Position numbers and translations under genes: made by a program | Notes under the pieces: generated by a model | Told to the model about the DNA's origin: nothing | Seen by the model: only the letters and a program-made list of their open reading frames with translations | Databases searched by the model: none | Part shown: piece by piece, positions 1 to 7,649 of the stretch | Numbering within the stretch: the stretch's first letter is position 1 | How the letters are laid out: every line of letters starts with the position of its first letter | From: Bacteroidetes bacterium GWB2_32_14 | GTDB lineage: Bacteria; Bacteroidota; Bacteroidia; Bacteroidales; UBA12077 | Assembly: GCA_001768235.1 (NCBI GenBank) | Contig: MENK01000001.1 | Location: 230,916-294,915, forward strand | Direction of reading: 5' to 3' | DNA: 64,000 nt

Positions 1-1
1 A

Positions 2-223
2 TATTACCGGGGAATGCTGAATATTAAAAATTTAAATAATACAAACATCCCTGGTGTACAGGTGCATCTGTTCGATCTGGAGCCAAATCATGATTTAATA
101 GACAAAATGGCTACTATTACCTTTCATAAACGAATGCGTGGTGAGCTCATGCTAAATAAAACAGATGATCTAAAGAATCAACTGTTAAAAGATAAGAGCG
201 AGATTGAAGAGTTGATTTATTAA
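2..223 (+). CDS. C-terminal end of an unrecognised protein (partial)
   Basis: The reading frame is open from the first bases of the window to the TAA at 221-223, so this is probably the 3' end of a longer gene that starts upstream. About 73 residues are visible. The tail is charged and rich in Lys, Asp and Glu, with no signal peptide, membrane segment or metal-binding motif. An internal ATG at 14 could start a 69-aa protein, but the frame stays open before it and no ribosome-binding site is visible. The next genes run on the opposite strand and converge on it. I do not recognise the family. Confidence 0.5.
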   Translation, partial: YYRGMLNIKNLNNTNIPGVQVHLFDLEPNHDLIDKMATITFHKRMRGELMLNKTDDLKNQLLKDKSEIEELIY

Positions 224-263
224 TACATTCTGCTAACAACGATCGGATTTGTTCTGATATCAA

Positions 264-971
264 TTACTCCATAATTTTCAGAACCTGTTTTTTCAGCTCA
301 GCCATTTCTGTACTTTCAAGCGATCTTTCAGTTGATGAACCATTAATTTTAAATTGTTCGATAATTTGTACGGGAGCTTTGCTAAAAACAAAAATATCGT
401 TTCCTAAAAGAAGAGCTTCGTCAATATCGTGAGTAACAAAAACAACGGTACGTTTATCGAATTGCCATATTTTGCGAAACGATTTCATTAAGTTCTGCTT
501 TAGTTTAAAGTCGAGTGTTTTAAGTGGTTCATCCATTAAAATGATATCCGAAGGATATGCAAATGCACGGGCAATGGCAACCCGTTGTTTCATTCCACCA
601 CTTAGTTTAGCGGGGTAAAAATCGGCAAAGTTTTCAAGTTCTACCAATTGCAGGTATTTATCAACAATCTTTCCAGGTTCTTTATCTTTCAGAATAAAAG
701 AAATATTTTCGCGAACTGTTTTCCAGGGTAATAAGCGTGGTTCCTGAAAAATATATGAAATAATTTTTTCATCGAACCCATAAAAATGCCCTGAGTCAGG
801 ATGAATAGTTTTGCTCATCATATTCAACAGGGTTGTTTTTCCGCACCCCGATGGGCCTAAAATACAACTTATTGTATGCTCCGGGATTTCCAATGAGAAA
901 TCACTGTAAATAGTAAAATCATGAAACGATTTGTTTATATTGCTAATTTTCAGGCTCATTGTTACTTCCAA
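264..971 (-). CDS. ABC importer ATP-binding protein (SsuB/TauB-like)
   Basis: This is the ATPase of a nitrate/sulfonate/taurine/thiamine-precursor-type importer and should drive uptake through the permease encoded just upstream. Visible motifs are Walker A GPSGCGKTT (about residues 39-47), the Q-loop with FQEPRLLPW (typical of this subfamily), the signature LSGGMKQR, Walker B IILMDEP and the switch histidine in VTHD. At 235 aa it has normal length. The frame could start at 971 or at a second Met at 959. The first choice overlaps the permease gene by 10 bp, and either fits translational coupling. The operon order on the minus strand is binding protein, receiver protein, permease, ATPase. The substrate cannot be read from the ATPase. 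Confidence 0.9.
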   Translation of the reverse strand: MEVTMSLKISNINKSFHDFTIYSDFSLEIPEHTISCILGPSGCGKTTLLNMMSKTIHPDSGHFYGFDEKIISYIFQEPRLLPWKTVRENISFILKDKEPGKIVDKYLQLVELENFADFYPAKLSGGMKQRVAIARAFAYPSDIILMDEPLKTLDFKLKQNLMKSFRKIWQFDKRTVVFVTHDIDEALLLGNDIFVFSKAPVQIIEQFKINGSSTERSLESTEMAELKKQVLKIME

Positions 972-1714
972 ATTACAATCCGTTGTTCAATTTTTCGAAT
1001 GATTATCTCAAATAAATAGCTAATAAGAACTGCAACAATTGTCCAGGCAATAACCTGGTTTACCAAGAGATAAGTTTGAGCTGTTTGCATAAATGTTCCA
1101 ATTCCATAACGGGGTTGGCTTAATACTTCTCCAATTATTATTGCACGCCAGCCAAAGCCCATAGCACTTGATGCCCCGCTAAAAATAAAAGGTGTTATAG
1201 CAGGCAAATAAACTTCTTTTACAATCTTAATTTGGCTTATCTTATATATTCGTGCCATTTCAACTAAATCGTGGTCAACGTTCCGAATACCGTCAATTAC
1301 ATTGGTGCATATAAAAGGAAACATGGTTAAAAATGCAATAAAAACCGGAACCATATCCACTTTGAACCAGATAAGTGCTAAAAGGATAAGTGATATCACA
1401 GGTGTTGAGCGAATAGTAACCAAAATTGGTTTTAAAAACGCATGAAACGAGCTGTTTATCCCGGCAAAAATTCCCAAAAGGACACCAAGAAGAAAAGAAA
1501 GAATAAAACCGATTATTCCACGAAAAATGGTTGATCCAATTATATAAATAAAATCTTTAGTGGTAAAAAGCTTAATAGTTGTCAGAAATGTCAATTCAGG
1601 GGAAGGAAGGATTAATTCAGAATGGTAGATTATTGAAACAATTTTCCATATTGTAAGCAGAATAAGTATCGAAATAGTTGTTATTATTCTGTTTTTTTGA
1701 AAAATCTTTTTCAT
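962..1714 (-). CDS. ABC importer permease (SsuC/TauC-like, BPD_transp_1)
   Basis: Inner-membrane permease of 250 aa with about six hydrophobic segments. The first lies at residues 10-28. In the second half is the cytoplasmic EAA-type loop that contacts the ATPase (about residues 150-165, EMARIYKIS), followed by a Gly-rich segment ending GEVLSQPRYGIG, which is characteristic of SsuC/TauC permeases. The stop codon overlaps the start of the ATPase gene, and the receiver gene ends about 50 bp upstream. This is a complete, ordinary family member; only its substrate is unknown. Confidence 0.9.
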   Translation of the reverse strand: MKKIFQKNRIITTISILILLTIWKIVSIIYHSELILPSPELTFLTTIKLFTTKDFIYIIGSTIFRGIIGFILSFLLGVLLGIFAGINSSFHAFLKPILVTIRSTPVISLILLALIWFKVDMVPVFIAFLTMFPFICTNVIDGIRNVDHDLVEMARIYKISQIKIVKEVYLPAITPFIFSGASSAMGFGWRAIIIGEVLSQPRYGIGTFMQTAQTYLLVNQVIAWTIVAVLISYLFEIIIRKIEQRIVIWK

Positions 1715-1766
1715 CTTTTATAGCCGGATATCTTTTAAAATACAATAACCATAGTATTGTCAAAGA

Positions 1767-2174
1767 TTATTTAATAAACTCGTTGATTTTTTGTAAAAGA
1801 AACTGGGGCTTTGTTGGTTTGGAGATATAATCATTACACCCATAATTCAACGCATTTACTTCGTCGTTGGTTAAAGCATAAGCAGTAAATGCAATAATGG
1901 GGACATCCCGATTAATTTTTCTGATAATTTTTATAGCTTCAACGCCATCCATATCGGGCATTCGAATGTCCATTAAAATAATATCAATAGTTGGGTTTTC
2001 TGTAAAAGTGCGAACAGCTTGTTCCCCATTTTCTACCTGGAAAATCTTAATCCGGGTGGGGTGTAACGATTTCTCTAAAAATTTTAAATTAAGTTTTTCA
2101 TCATCAGCAATTAAAATGCTTTTATTGCTCCAATCAAAATTCTGATTATATGTTTCTGTGTTTTCTGCCTTCAT
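1767..2174 (-). CDS. Receiver-only response regulator (CheY-like)
   Basis: A single receiver domain with no output domain. The acidic pair is in ILIADDE, the phospho-acceptor Asp is in IILMDIRMPDMDG, the conserved Thr/Ala is in AFTAYA and the Lys is in SKPTKP. I chose the Met at 2174 (MKAENTE), which gives about 135 aa. The frame stays open to an ATG at 2249, but that extension is AT-rich and unlike any receiver N-terminus. The gene sits between the binding-protein and permease genes of an ABC importer, all on the minus strand with short gaps. Receiver domains in such places are often separated parts of a hybrid kinase pathway. No histidine kinase is in the window, so its partner is unknown. 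Confidence 0.88.
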   Translation of the reverse strand: MKAENTETYNQNFDWSNKSILIADDEKLNLKFLEKSLHPTRIKIFQVENGEQAVRTFTENPTIDIILMDIRMPDMDGVEAIKIIRKINRDVPIIAFTAYALTNDEVNALNYGCNDYISKPTKPQFLLQKINEFIK

Positions 2175-2264
2175 TCGTTTTATAAGAGAGTTCTCAAAGT
2201 AATTGTAATTATTAAAATGGATAATTGTTTGTAGAATAAAATTAAACAAAATTATATATATGAA

Positions 2265-3221
2265 CTAATTTAAAAAGAAATTTTCATCAGGAATATTTCC
2301 ACCAATAATATCGGGATTTAAAGTATAAAATAATTCCAGATAGTTATAAATCTCTGTTTTAACATCTTTTGAAGAAATAAAATTTAAATTAGACCGGGGT
2401 ATGGAGATTCTTGCAACTTCAATGTTTGGTAAAATATTGTATTTTACAATCAAGCTAGCTGCCGAATCAGGGTTCGCGTTTACCCAATCGGTTGATTTCC
2501 GATACTGGTCTAAAAACAGGGAAACATATTTTTGATTATGTTTTGCAAATTCAGATTTTACAAGTAAAGCAGTTTGAGCTATAGGTATATTCCTATTTAG
2601 TTTTTGCCATTCGGCATTTAAATCAAATAAAGGATAAACATTTTTATTTTTTTGCATTACCAGGCTAACCATTGGCTCAGATATAACACCCAGGACTGCT
2701 TGTTCTGCTGCAACGGCATTTGCCAGATCAATATGTGTTGGGAAAGAGTAATCGAGTATAACATCCTTTTCGGGATCAATATTATTTTGGATTAATAGAT
2801 GCTTAAACAAAACATCGGGAGTCATTCCTTTAGCCATGAGATGTATTTTTTTCCCTTTTAAATCATTCCATGTTCGAATAGATGTGTCGCTTCCAAATAG
2901 ATAAAGTGTGCCCCATACGGGGATAGCAGCAAGTTTGTAATTAATGCCTCTGTTATATAAAATAGCACCCATGGTTGTTGGTAAAATAGCAAAGTCAACC
3001 TTGTTTTCAAGCATTAGTTTTCGAACCTGGATGGGTTCATTCAAAATAATTATCTCGGTTCCTGGGTTTTTTGTTATTGCCAGGCTATCAATTATTTTAA
3101 TCATTCCCATAGCCGACGGGCCTTTCAAAGTTGCAATCGTAATTTTTTTGTTTTCTGCGGATTTGTTACACGATAATGCACAAACTAAAGATACAAGTAA
3201 AAGGACAAGTATTTTTTGCAT
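2265..3221 (-). CDS. ABC importer substrate-binding lipoprotein (NMT1/SsuA-like)
   Basis: First gene of the importer operon. The 318-aa protein starts with a lipoprotein signal peptide; the lipobox ends ALSC at about residue 18, so it should be anchored to a membrane by a lipidated Cys. The rest matches the type II periplasmic binding fold of the NMT1/ThiY/SsuA group: ITIATLKGPSAMGM, then a stretch describing a low-affinity site (VDFAILPTTMGAILYNRG), then LKGKKIHLMAKGMTPD, the usual second-lobe entry. The substrate may be a sulfonate, a thiamine precursor or another small anion; the sequence does not decide. It ends 16 bp before the frame of the receiver protein opens. Confidence 0.85.
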   Translation of the reverse strand: MQKILVLLLVSLVCALSCNKSAENKKITIATLKGPSAMGMIKIIDSLAITKNPGTEIIILNEPIQVRKLMLENKVDFAILPTTMGAILYNRGINYKLAAIPVWGTLYLFGSDTSIRTWNDLKGKKIHLMAKGMTPDVLFKHLLIQNNIDPEKDVILDYSFPTHIDLANAVAAEQAVLGVISEPMVSLVMQKNKNVYPLFDLNAEWQKLNRNIPIAQTALLVKSEFAKHNQKYVSLFLDQYRKSTDWVNANPDSAASLIVKYNILPNIEVARISIPRSNLNFISSKDVKTEIYNYLELFYTLNPDIIGGNIPDENFFLN

Positions 3222-3234
3222 GATAAATTTTTTA

Positions 3235-3242
3235 CAAATCTA
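3235..3242 (-). promoter_or_regulatory. Possible -7 box of the ABC importer operon
   Basis: On the minus strand these bases read TAGATTTG, matching the Bacteroidota -7 consensus TAnnTTTG. They lie only 13 bp from the start codon, so the leader would be very short. No -33 TTG stands at the usual distance. Tentative. Confidence 0.2.
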
Positions 3243-3267
3243 ATATATTTCATATTAACACGAAACC

Positions 3268-3315
3268 AAACTTCAAACTTCAAACTTCAAACTTCAAACT
3301 TCAAACTTCAAACTT
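3268..3315. repeat. Heptanucleotide tandem repeat, nearly seven copies of AAACTTC
   Basis: The 7-bp unit AAACTTC is repeated without error for six copies plus six bases of a seventh. It lies between the divergent importer operon and hydrogenase-maturation operon, just outside the probable promoter of each. A 7-bp unit is prone to slipped-strand change, so copy number may vary between cells and shift promoter spacing. Confidence 0.95.
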
Positions 3316-3340
3316 ATAAATCTGTTATATATCATATTTT

Positions 3341-3367
3341 TTGTTCGAAATAAAGTTTGTATCTTTG
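3341..3367 (+). promoter_or_regulatory. Probable promoter of the hydrogenase-maturation operon
   Basis: TATCTTTG at 3360-3367 matches the Bacteroidota -7 consensus TAnnTTTG exactly. A TTG at 3341-3343 can serve as the -33 element, with a 16-bp spacer, slightly shorter than typical. It is followed by a leader of about 90 bases before the first start codon. Confidence 0.5.
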
Positions 3368-3427
3368 TTAACAAATTAACAGTAAACCTGATTTACTCTT
3401 TCTGAGAAACGGAAATATTTCTGTTTC
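3367..3427 (+). promoter_or_regulatory. Leader with three consecutive inverted repeats
   Basis: Three palindromes follow one another between the promoter and the first gene: GTTAA-4-TTAAC at 3367-3380, AGTAAA-5-TTTACT at 3381-3397, and an 11-bp arm pair at 3406-3416 and 3417-3427 that matches throughout except for one G:T pair. They could be operators or RNA hairpins. They do not resemble a riboswitch class I can name. Confidence 0.55.
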
Positions 3428-3451
3428 AAGGTTAAAGAAAAAATCTAATCC

Positions 3452-3457
3452 GGAGGA
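3452..3457 (+). promoter_or_regulatory. Strong Shine-Dalgarno GGAGGA
   Basis: A perfect GGAGGA stands six bases before the ATG at 3464. Such a strong site is rare in this window, where most starts have only an AT-rich leader, and it supports the chosen start. Confidence 0.75.
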
Positions 3458-3463
3458 AATCTG

Positions 3464-3727
3464 ATGGAAAAGAGAATTGGAACCGCACTTATTTTAATTG
3501 AGAATAAAGAAAGCGTTCATCTTCTGAACGATATTATCTCGAAACATTCCGAAATTATTATTGGCAGGCAGGGATTACCACGTTACAATGGCCAAAGTAT
3601 TATTTCTCTTGTTCTTGAAGGTACCACCGATGAAATTGGATCTTTAACCGGTCAGTTAGGCCGTATAAAAGGGTTGCAAGTAAAATCAGTAGTACTAAAA
3701 AACAAGAAAAACAATGAGAACGATTAA
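3464..3727 (+). CDS. TM1266-family iron-only hydrogenase system protein (first copy)
   Basis: An 87-aa protein of the family named putative iron-only hydrogenase system regulator (TM1266 type), whose ACT-like fold resembles the C-terminal domain of NikR. Typical features are RIGTALILIENKES near the start, then a segment on repeated exposure (SEIIIGRQGLPR), then SIISLVLEGTTDEIGSLTGQLG and a closing strand ending VKSVVLKN. There is no DNA-binding domain, so the regulator label is by family only. It begins the operon, has a strong ribosome-binding site, and its last 14 bases overlap the TonB receptor gene, which suggests coupled translation. A second member of the family closes the locus. Confidence 0.82.
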   Translation: MEKRIGTALILIENKESVHLLNDIISKHSEIIIGRQGLPRYNGQSIISLVLEGTTDEIGSLTGQLGRIKGLQVKSVVLKNKKNNEND

Positions 3728-6104
3728 ATTTTTAATTTTCCTTTTTGCATCAGTAAACAGCTTTTCTCAAACTCATGACCTCAAGGGAGTGGTTTCAGAC
3801 TCTGAAACAAACGAAAAACTAAGCGGAGTACATATTCAGTTGTTTAGTAATGAAAAATCACATAGCTATTATTCTATTACTAATCTGAATGGTGAGTTTG
3901 TTATTACCGGAATTATTGAAGATGAATACCGGTTGCTTACATCTTACCTGGCTTATAAAAGTTATGACAGTACATTTAGGATAACATCCGATTACGAGCT
4001 CGAAGTTATTTTAAATAAAGAATATGTAAGCCTGGGGGAAGTCATTGTAAGCAGCACACGGTACGATCAATTCATAAAAGAAATACCTGTTCCAGTTGAA
4101 ATTGTTGAACAAAATCAGATTGAACGCTCATCGTCTTTTACAGCATCTGATATTTTGCAGCAAGAACCCGGTGTGGCATTAAGCCGCGATGGCATTTGGG
4201 CTACAGGTATAAATATTCGCGGATTGGGCGAACAACGTATTGTAATGATGGTTGATGGCAACCGGATAGAAACAGCAACCGACCTGATGGCTTCCATGTC
4301 GTTGTTTGATGTAGATGATATTGTTCGAATAGAGGTAATAAAAGGGGCTTCGTCTTCATTATATGGAACAGGAGCTCTGGGCGGTATTGTAAATGTAATT
4401 AACAAAGAAGGATATTTTAATTCAGCTCCGTATTTTAATGGATGTTTTAATACAGGATTTAGTTCTGCAAACGAGTTATTTACCCGCAAACTAACATTTA
4501 ATTCAGGTTCAGGCAGATGGTATGTACGATTAAGTGGTTCGTTACGCGATGCAGGCGATATTAGAACTCCTGAAGGAACAATTGATAACAGCCAGTTTTC
4601 AGACCAAAGTATTTCCTTGTCGGCCGGCTTAAAAATCAAAGAGAACCATGTATTTAAAGTAAACTACCAGTTTTTCGATGCTGATGACGTTGGCATTCCC
4701 GGGGGATCTGCTTTTCCAGGCAATGCAACAGCAACATATTCCGATGCAAAACGTGAGCTATTTTCTGCTAATTACGAAATAACAAATATTACAGCCTCAT
4801 TCGAACGGTTGAATGTAAAATATTTTCATCAATATATTGTCCGTGATGTTGATTTACTTCCAAACTCGCCAGTAATAACACCAACAAGAATAACTACACC
4901 AGAATTATTTACTCCATCAGGCGAGCACACCACCGATGGTATTCAAATTCAGTCGGATTGGAAATTTACAGAGAAAAATTCATTTATTGCAGGTATTGAT
5001 GTGTGGAGAAGAATGCTGACTACAAGTCGCGAAAAATATATCCGTGTTGATGTATTAGATACAAGTGGCGATACTATTGCAACAAATAATCTTGTACGTG
5101 GCGAAACACCCATTCCCGAGTCAGTTTTTGGAACGGCTGGTATTTATTTGCAGAATGAACAGAAAATGCTCAACAACAGGCTTAAAGTTATTTTGGGTGT
5201 ACGATTGGATGGTGTTCGTATCGCTAATGAACAGGCATTCGATATCGATTATTTGATTACAAATGGTACCCGAAACGATTCTCCGCCAAACCAGCGAATT
5301 ACTTTCGAAGAAAACGAAGAGTACAAAATATCGTGGAGTGCAAACCTGGGTATTTTATATTCTCTCACAAATGATATGGATTTAAGCTTGAATACAGGGC
5401 GTTCATTCCGGGCACCATCGCTCGAAGAAAGTTATAAATACATTGATTTGGGTAATATGGTTCGTTTAGGTGATCCTGACCTGGATCCTGAAAAAGGATA
5501 TTCTGTAGATTTAGGGTTTCGAATATGGAAACCAAAATTTCATTTCAAAGTGAATGGATTTGTAAACTGGCTTTCGGACATGATTGTTGAAGAGTCGGGC
5601 GAGTTTATTTATTCATACACAACAGGAGTAGTTGATACAATACCTGCCCTGATAAATGCAAATGTCGATCAGGCCCGCCTGTATGGTTTTGATATGAACT
5701 TTGAATACAATTTTTATAAAACATTTACTCTTTATGGACTAGGTTCTTTTGTAAGAGGCGAGGATACTAAAAATGAAACAAGTTTGCCTCTTATTTCTCC
5801 TCTGAATGGCCGATTGGGATTGCGTTATGAAATCCCTAAATATTTTGGTGTTGAATTTATTGCCATAGGTTTTGCCGATCAAAATAAAGTTGCTGATGGT
5901 GAAAAAGAAACAAAAGGTTTTGCACGCTTCGATTTTACGGTTCATTCATCATTGATAAACCTTGATTTTGCAAAATTCCAGCTTTTTGGAGGAATTGAGA
6001 ATATTGGCGATCGTGCATACCGAAACCACCTGGCAACGAACAGGGGAGCAATAGATATTGAGCCGGGAAGAAACTTTTATATTAAACTTAAGCTATTGTT
6101 CTAG
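3714..6104 (+). CDS. TonB-dependent outer-membrane receptor
   Basis: A 796-aa receptor with a signal peptide (about residues 1-19, ending FSQ). Next come a carboxypeptidase-regulatory-like domain (about 22-105, starting LKGVVSDSETNEKLSG), a plug domain (about 115-235, with the typical GASSSLYGTGALGGIVNVI) and a 22-strand-type barrel ending in an aromatic residue (LKLLF). It probably imports an iron chelate or other large ligand through the outer membrane with TonB energy; the ligand cannot be read from the sequence. The gene overlaps the TM1266-family gene by 14 bp and precedes hydG by 114 bp on the same strand. A receptor inside a hydrogenase-maturation operon is unusual. Iron or cofactor-precursor supply is a reasonable but unproven role. 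Confidence 0.93.
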   Translation: MRTIKFLIFLFASVNSFSQTHDLKGVVSDSETNEKLSGVHIQLFSNEKSHSYYSITNLNGEFVITGIIEDEYRLLTSYLAYKSYDSTFRITSDYELEVILNKEYVSLGEVIVSSTRYDQFIKEIPVPVEIVEQNQIERSSSFTASDILQQEPGVALSRDGIWATGINIRGLGEQRIVMMVDGNRIETATDLMASMSLFDVDDIVRIEVIKGASSSLYGTGALGGIVNVINKEGYFNSAPYFNGCFNTGFSSANELFTRKLTFNSGSGRWYVRLSGSLRDAGDIRTPEGTIDNSQFSDQSISLSAGLKIKENHVFKVNYQFFDADDVGIPGGSAFPGNATATYSDAKRELFSANYEITNITASFERLNVKYFHQYIVRDVDLLPNSPVITPTRITTPELFTPSGEHTTDGIQIQSDWKFTEKNSFIAGIDVWRRMLTTSREKYIRVDVLDTSGDTIATNNLVRGETPIPESVFGTAGIYLQNEQKMLNNRLKVILGVRLDGVRIANEQAFDIDYLITNGTRNDSPPNQRITFEENEEYKISWSANLGILYSLTNDMDLSLNTGRSFRAPSLEESYKYIDLGNMVRLGDPDLDPEKGYSVDLGFRIWKPKFHFKVNGFVNWLSDMIVEESGEFIYSYTTGVVDTIPALINANVDQARLYGFDMNFEYNFYKTFTLYGLGSFVRGEDTKNETSLPLISPLNGRLGLRYEIPKYFGVEFIAIGFADQNKVADGEKETKGFARFDFTVHSSLINLDFAKFQLFGGIENIGDRAYRNHLATNRGAIDIEPGRNFYIKLKLLF

Positions 6105-6218
6105 AAACAGAAAGAAAATTGATATTGTCTCTAACCAAAAAATTACAAACTAAATATCTTGATGATTCATCGTGTTCTTTGTGAAAATTAAAAAAATATA
6201 AAGTAAAAAGAAAAATAT

Positions 6219-7646
6219 ATGAAATTCTTCCCCGAAAAATGCAAAATTGAGGATCAACGAATGAAATCATTTATTGATCCCGAAGAACTATGGGATTATA
6301 TAAATAATACCCAGGCAACTAAAGAAAGAGTCCGGGAGATAATTGCTAAAGCACTGAATAAAGAACGTTTAACTCTTGCAGAGACTGCCGTGCTTATTAA
6401 TGCCAGTGATCCCGAATTGATCGAAGAAATAAAGCAGGGTGCAAGAACCCTGAAAGAAAAAGTGTATGGCAACCGTATTGTACTTTTCGCTCCATTGTAC
6501 ATCGGGAATAAGTGTACTAACAACTGTAAATATTGTGGATTCAGGGTGTCAAACAAAGACGCTATACGACAGACACTTGATGATCAGCAGATAGTAAAAG
6601 AAGTGGAAGCTCTCGAAGATAATGGACAGAAACGACTGATTTTGGTTTATGGAGAACATCCCGATTACTCGCCCGAATATATTGCTCATACTGTTAAAAC
6701 GGTGTATGGTGTTAGAAAAGGAAATGGCGAAATCCGTCGTGTAAATATTAATGCTGCTCCATTGGATATTGACGGGTTCAGAATAGTTAAAGAATCAGGA
6801 ATCGGAACATACCAGGTTTTCCAGGAAACATATCACCCGGAGGCTTATGCCAAATATCATTTAGGAGGGAAAAAGAAAGACTTCGACTGGCGTTTAACAT
6901 CGTTGGATCGGGCACAGGAAGCCGGTGTTGATGATGTAGGTATCGGGGCATTATTTGGTTTGTACGATTGGCGTTACGAGGTGCTTGCCTTGGTTCGTCA
7001 TACCAATCATTTTGAAGCGTGTTACAATGTTGGCCCGCATACCATTTCTTTTCCACGTATTCAGAGCGCATCGGATATTGATGTTGATCCAAAATACCTG
7101 GTGAGCGATGAAGATTTTGTGAAATTGGTTGCCATATTGCGTTTGGCTGTTCCATATACAGGAATGATACTTACTGCACGCGAATCAGTTCAGGTACGCC
7201 GCGAAGTGCTTCAGTTTGGTGTATCACAGATTGATGGTGGGACAAAACTCGAGTTGGGATCATATTCAGATACCAAAAATGAAGAACAAAACCTGAATCG
7301 GGAACAATTTGTAATTAACGACAACCGCTCTCTGGCAGAAATTATTGATGAGCTTATTGATACAGAATATTTACCTTCATTTTGTACTGCTTGTTACAGG
7401 CTCGGCAGAACGGGTGAACACTTCATGGAGTTTTCAGTTCCGGGGTTCATTAAACGATATTGTACTCCAAATGCAATACTCACTTTAGCTGAATATTTGG
7501 TTGATTATGCATCTGAAGATACTGCAAAAAAAGCATGGATTGTAATAAACAAGAATATTGAAAACATGGAAGATGAGAAAATCAGAAATTCAATTAAAGA
7601 GAAAGTAGAAAAAATAAAATCAGGAACCAGAGATTTATACTATTAA
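6219..7646 (+). CDS. hydG: [FeFe]-hydrogenase H-cluster maturase HydG (tyrosine lyase)
   Basis: HydG is a radical-SAM enzyme that splits tyrosine to p-cresol and dehydroglycine and makes the CO and cyanide ligands of the H-cluster, bound to an iron-cysteine synthon. The radical-SAM cysteines form CX3CX2C at C99, C103 and C106 (CTNNCKYCGF). The C-terminal cluster that carries the dangler iron uses CX2CX22C at C389, C392 and C415, exactly the HydG spacing, which separates it from ThiH. Its 475 aa is the usual length. A second Met at 6261 is a possible start; I kept 6219 because the frame is open and no ribosome-binding site decides. hydF follows after 3 bp. Confidence 0.97.
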   Translation: MKFFPEKCKIEDQRMKSFIDPEELWDYINNTQATKERVREIIAKALNKERLTLAETAVLINASDPELIEEIKQGARTLKEKVYGNRIVLFAPLYIGNKCTNNCKYCGFRVSNKDAIRQTLDDQQIVKEVEALEDNGQKRLILVYGEHPDYSPEYIAHTVKTVYGVRKGNGEIRRVNINAAPLDIDGFRIVKESGIGTYQVFQETYHPEAYAKYHLGGKKKDFDWRLTSLDRAQEAGVDDVGIGALFGLYDWRYEVLALVRHTNHFEACYNVGPHTISFPRIQSASDIDVDPKYLVSDEDFVKLVAILRLAVPYTGMILTARESVQVRREVLQFGVSQIDGGTKLELGSYSDTKNEEQNLNREQFVINDNRSLAEIIDELIDTEYLPSFCTACYRLGRTGEHFMEFSVPGFIKRYCTPNAILTLAEYLVDYASEDTAKKAWIVINKNIENMEDEKIRNSIKEKVEKIKSGTRDLYY

Positions 7647-7649
7647 TTT

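Noticed and set aside
3268-3315. CRISPR-like repeat
   Set aside because: The unit is 7 bp with no spacers, so it is a simple tandem repeat.
3367-3457. Riboswitch in the hyd operon leader
   Set aside because: No conserved core of cobalamin, TPP, SAM, FMN or Moco riboswitches is present; only simple palindromes are seen.
4115-4639. 174-aa antisense reading frame within the TonB receptor gene
   Set aside because: It lies opposite a well-supported receptor plug domain, has no recognisable motif and is explained by codon bias of the real gene.
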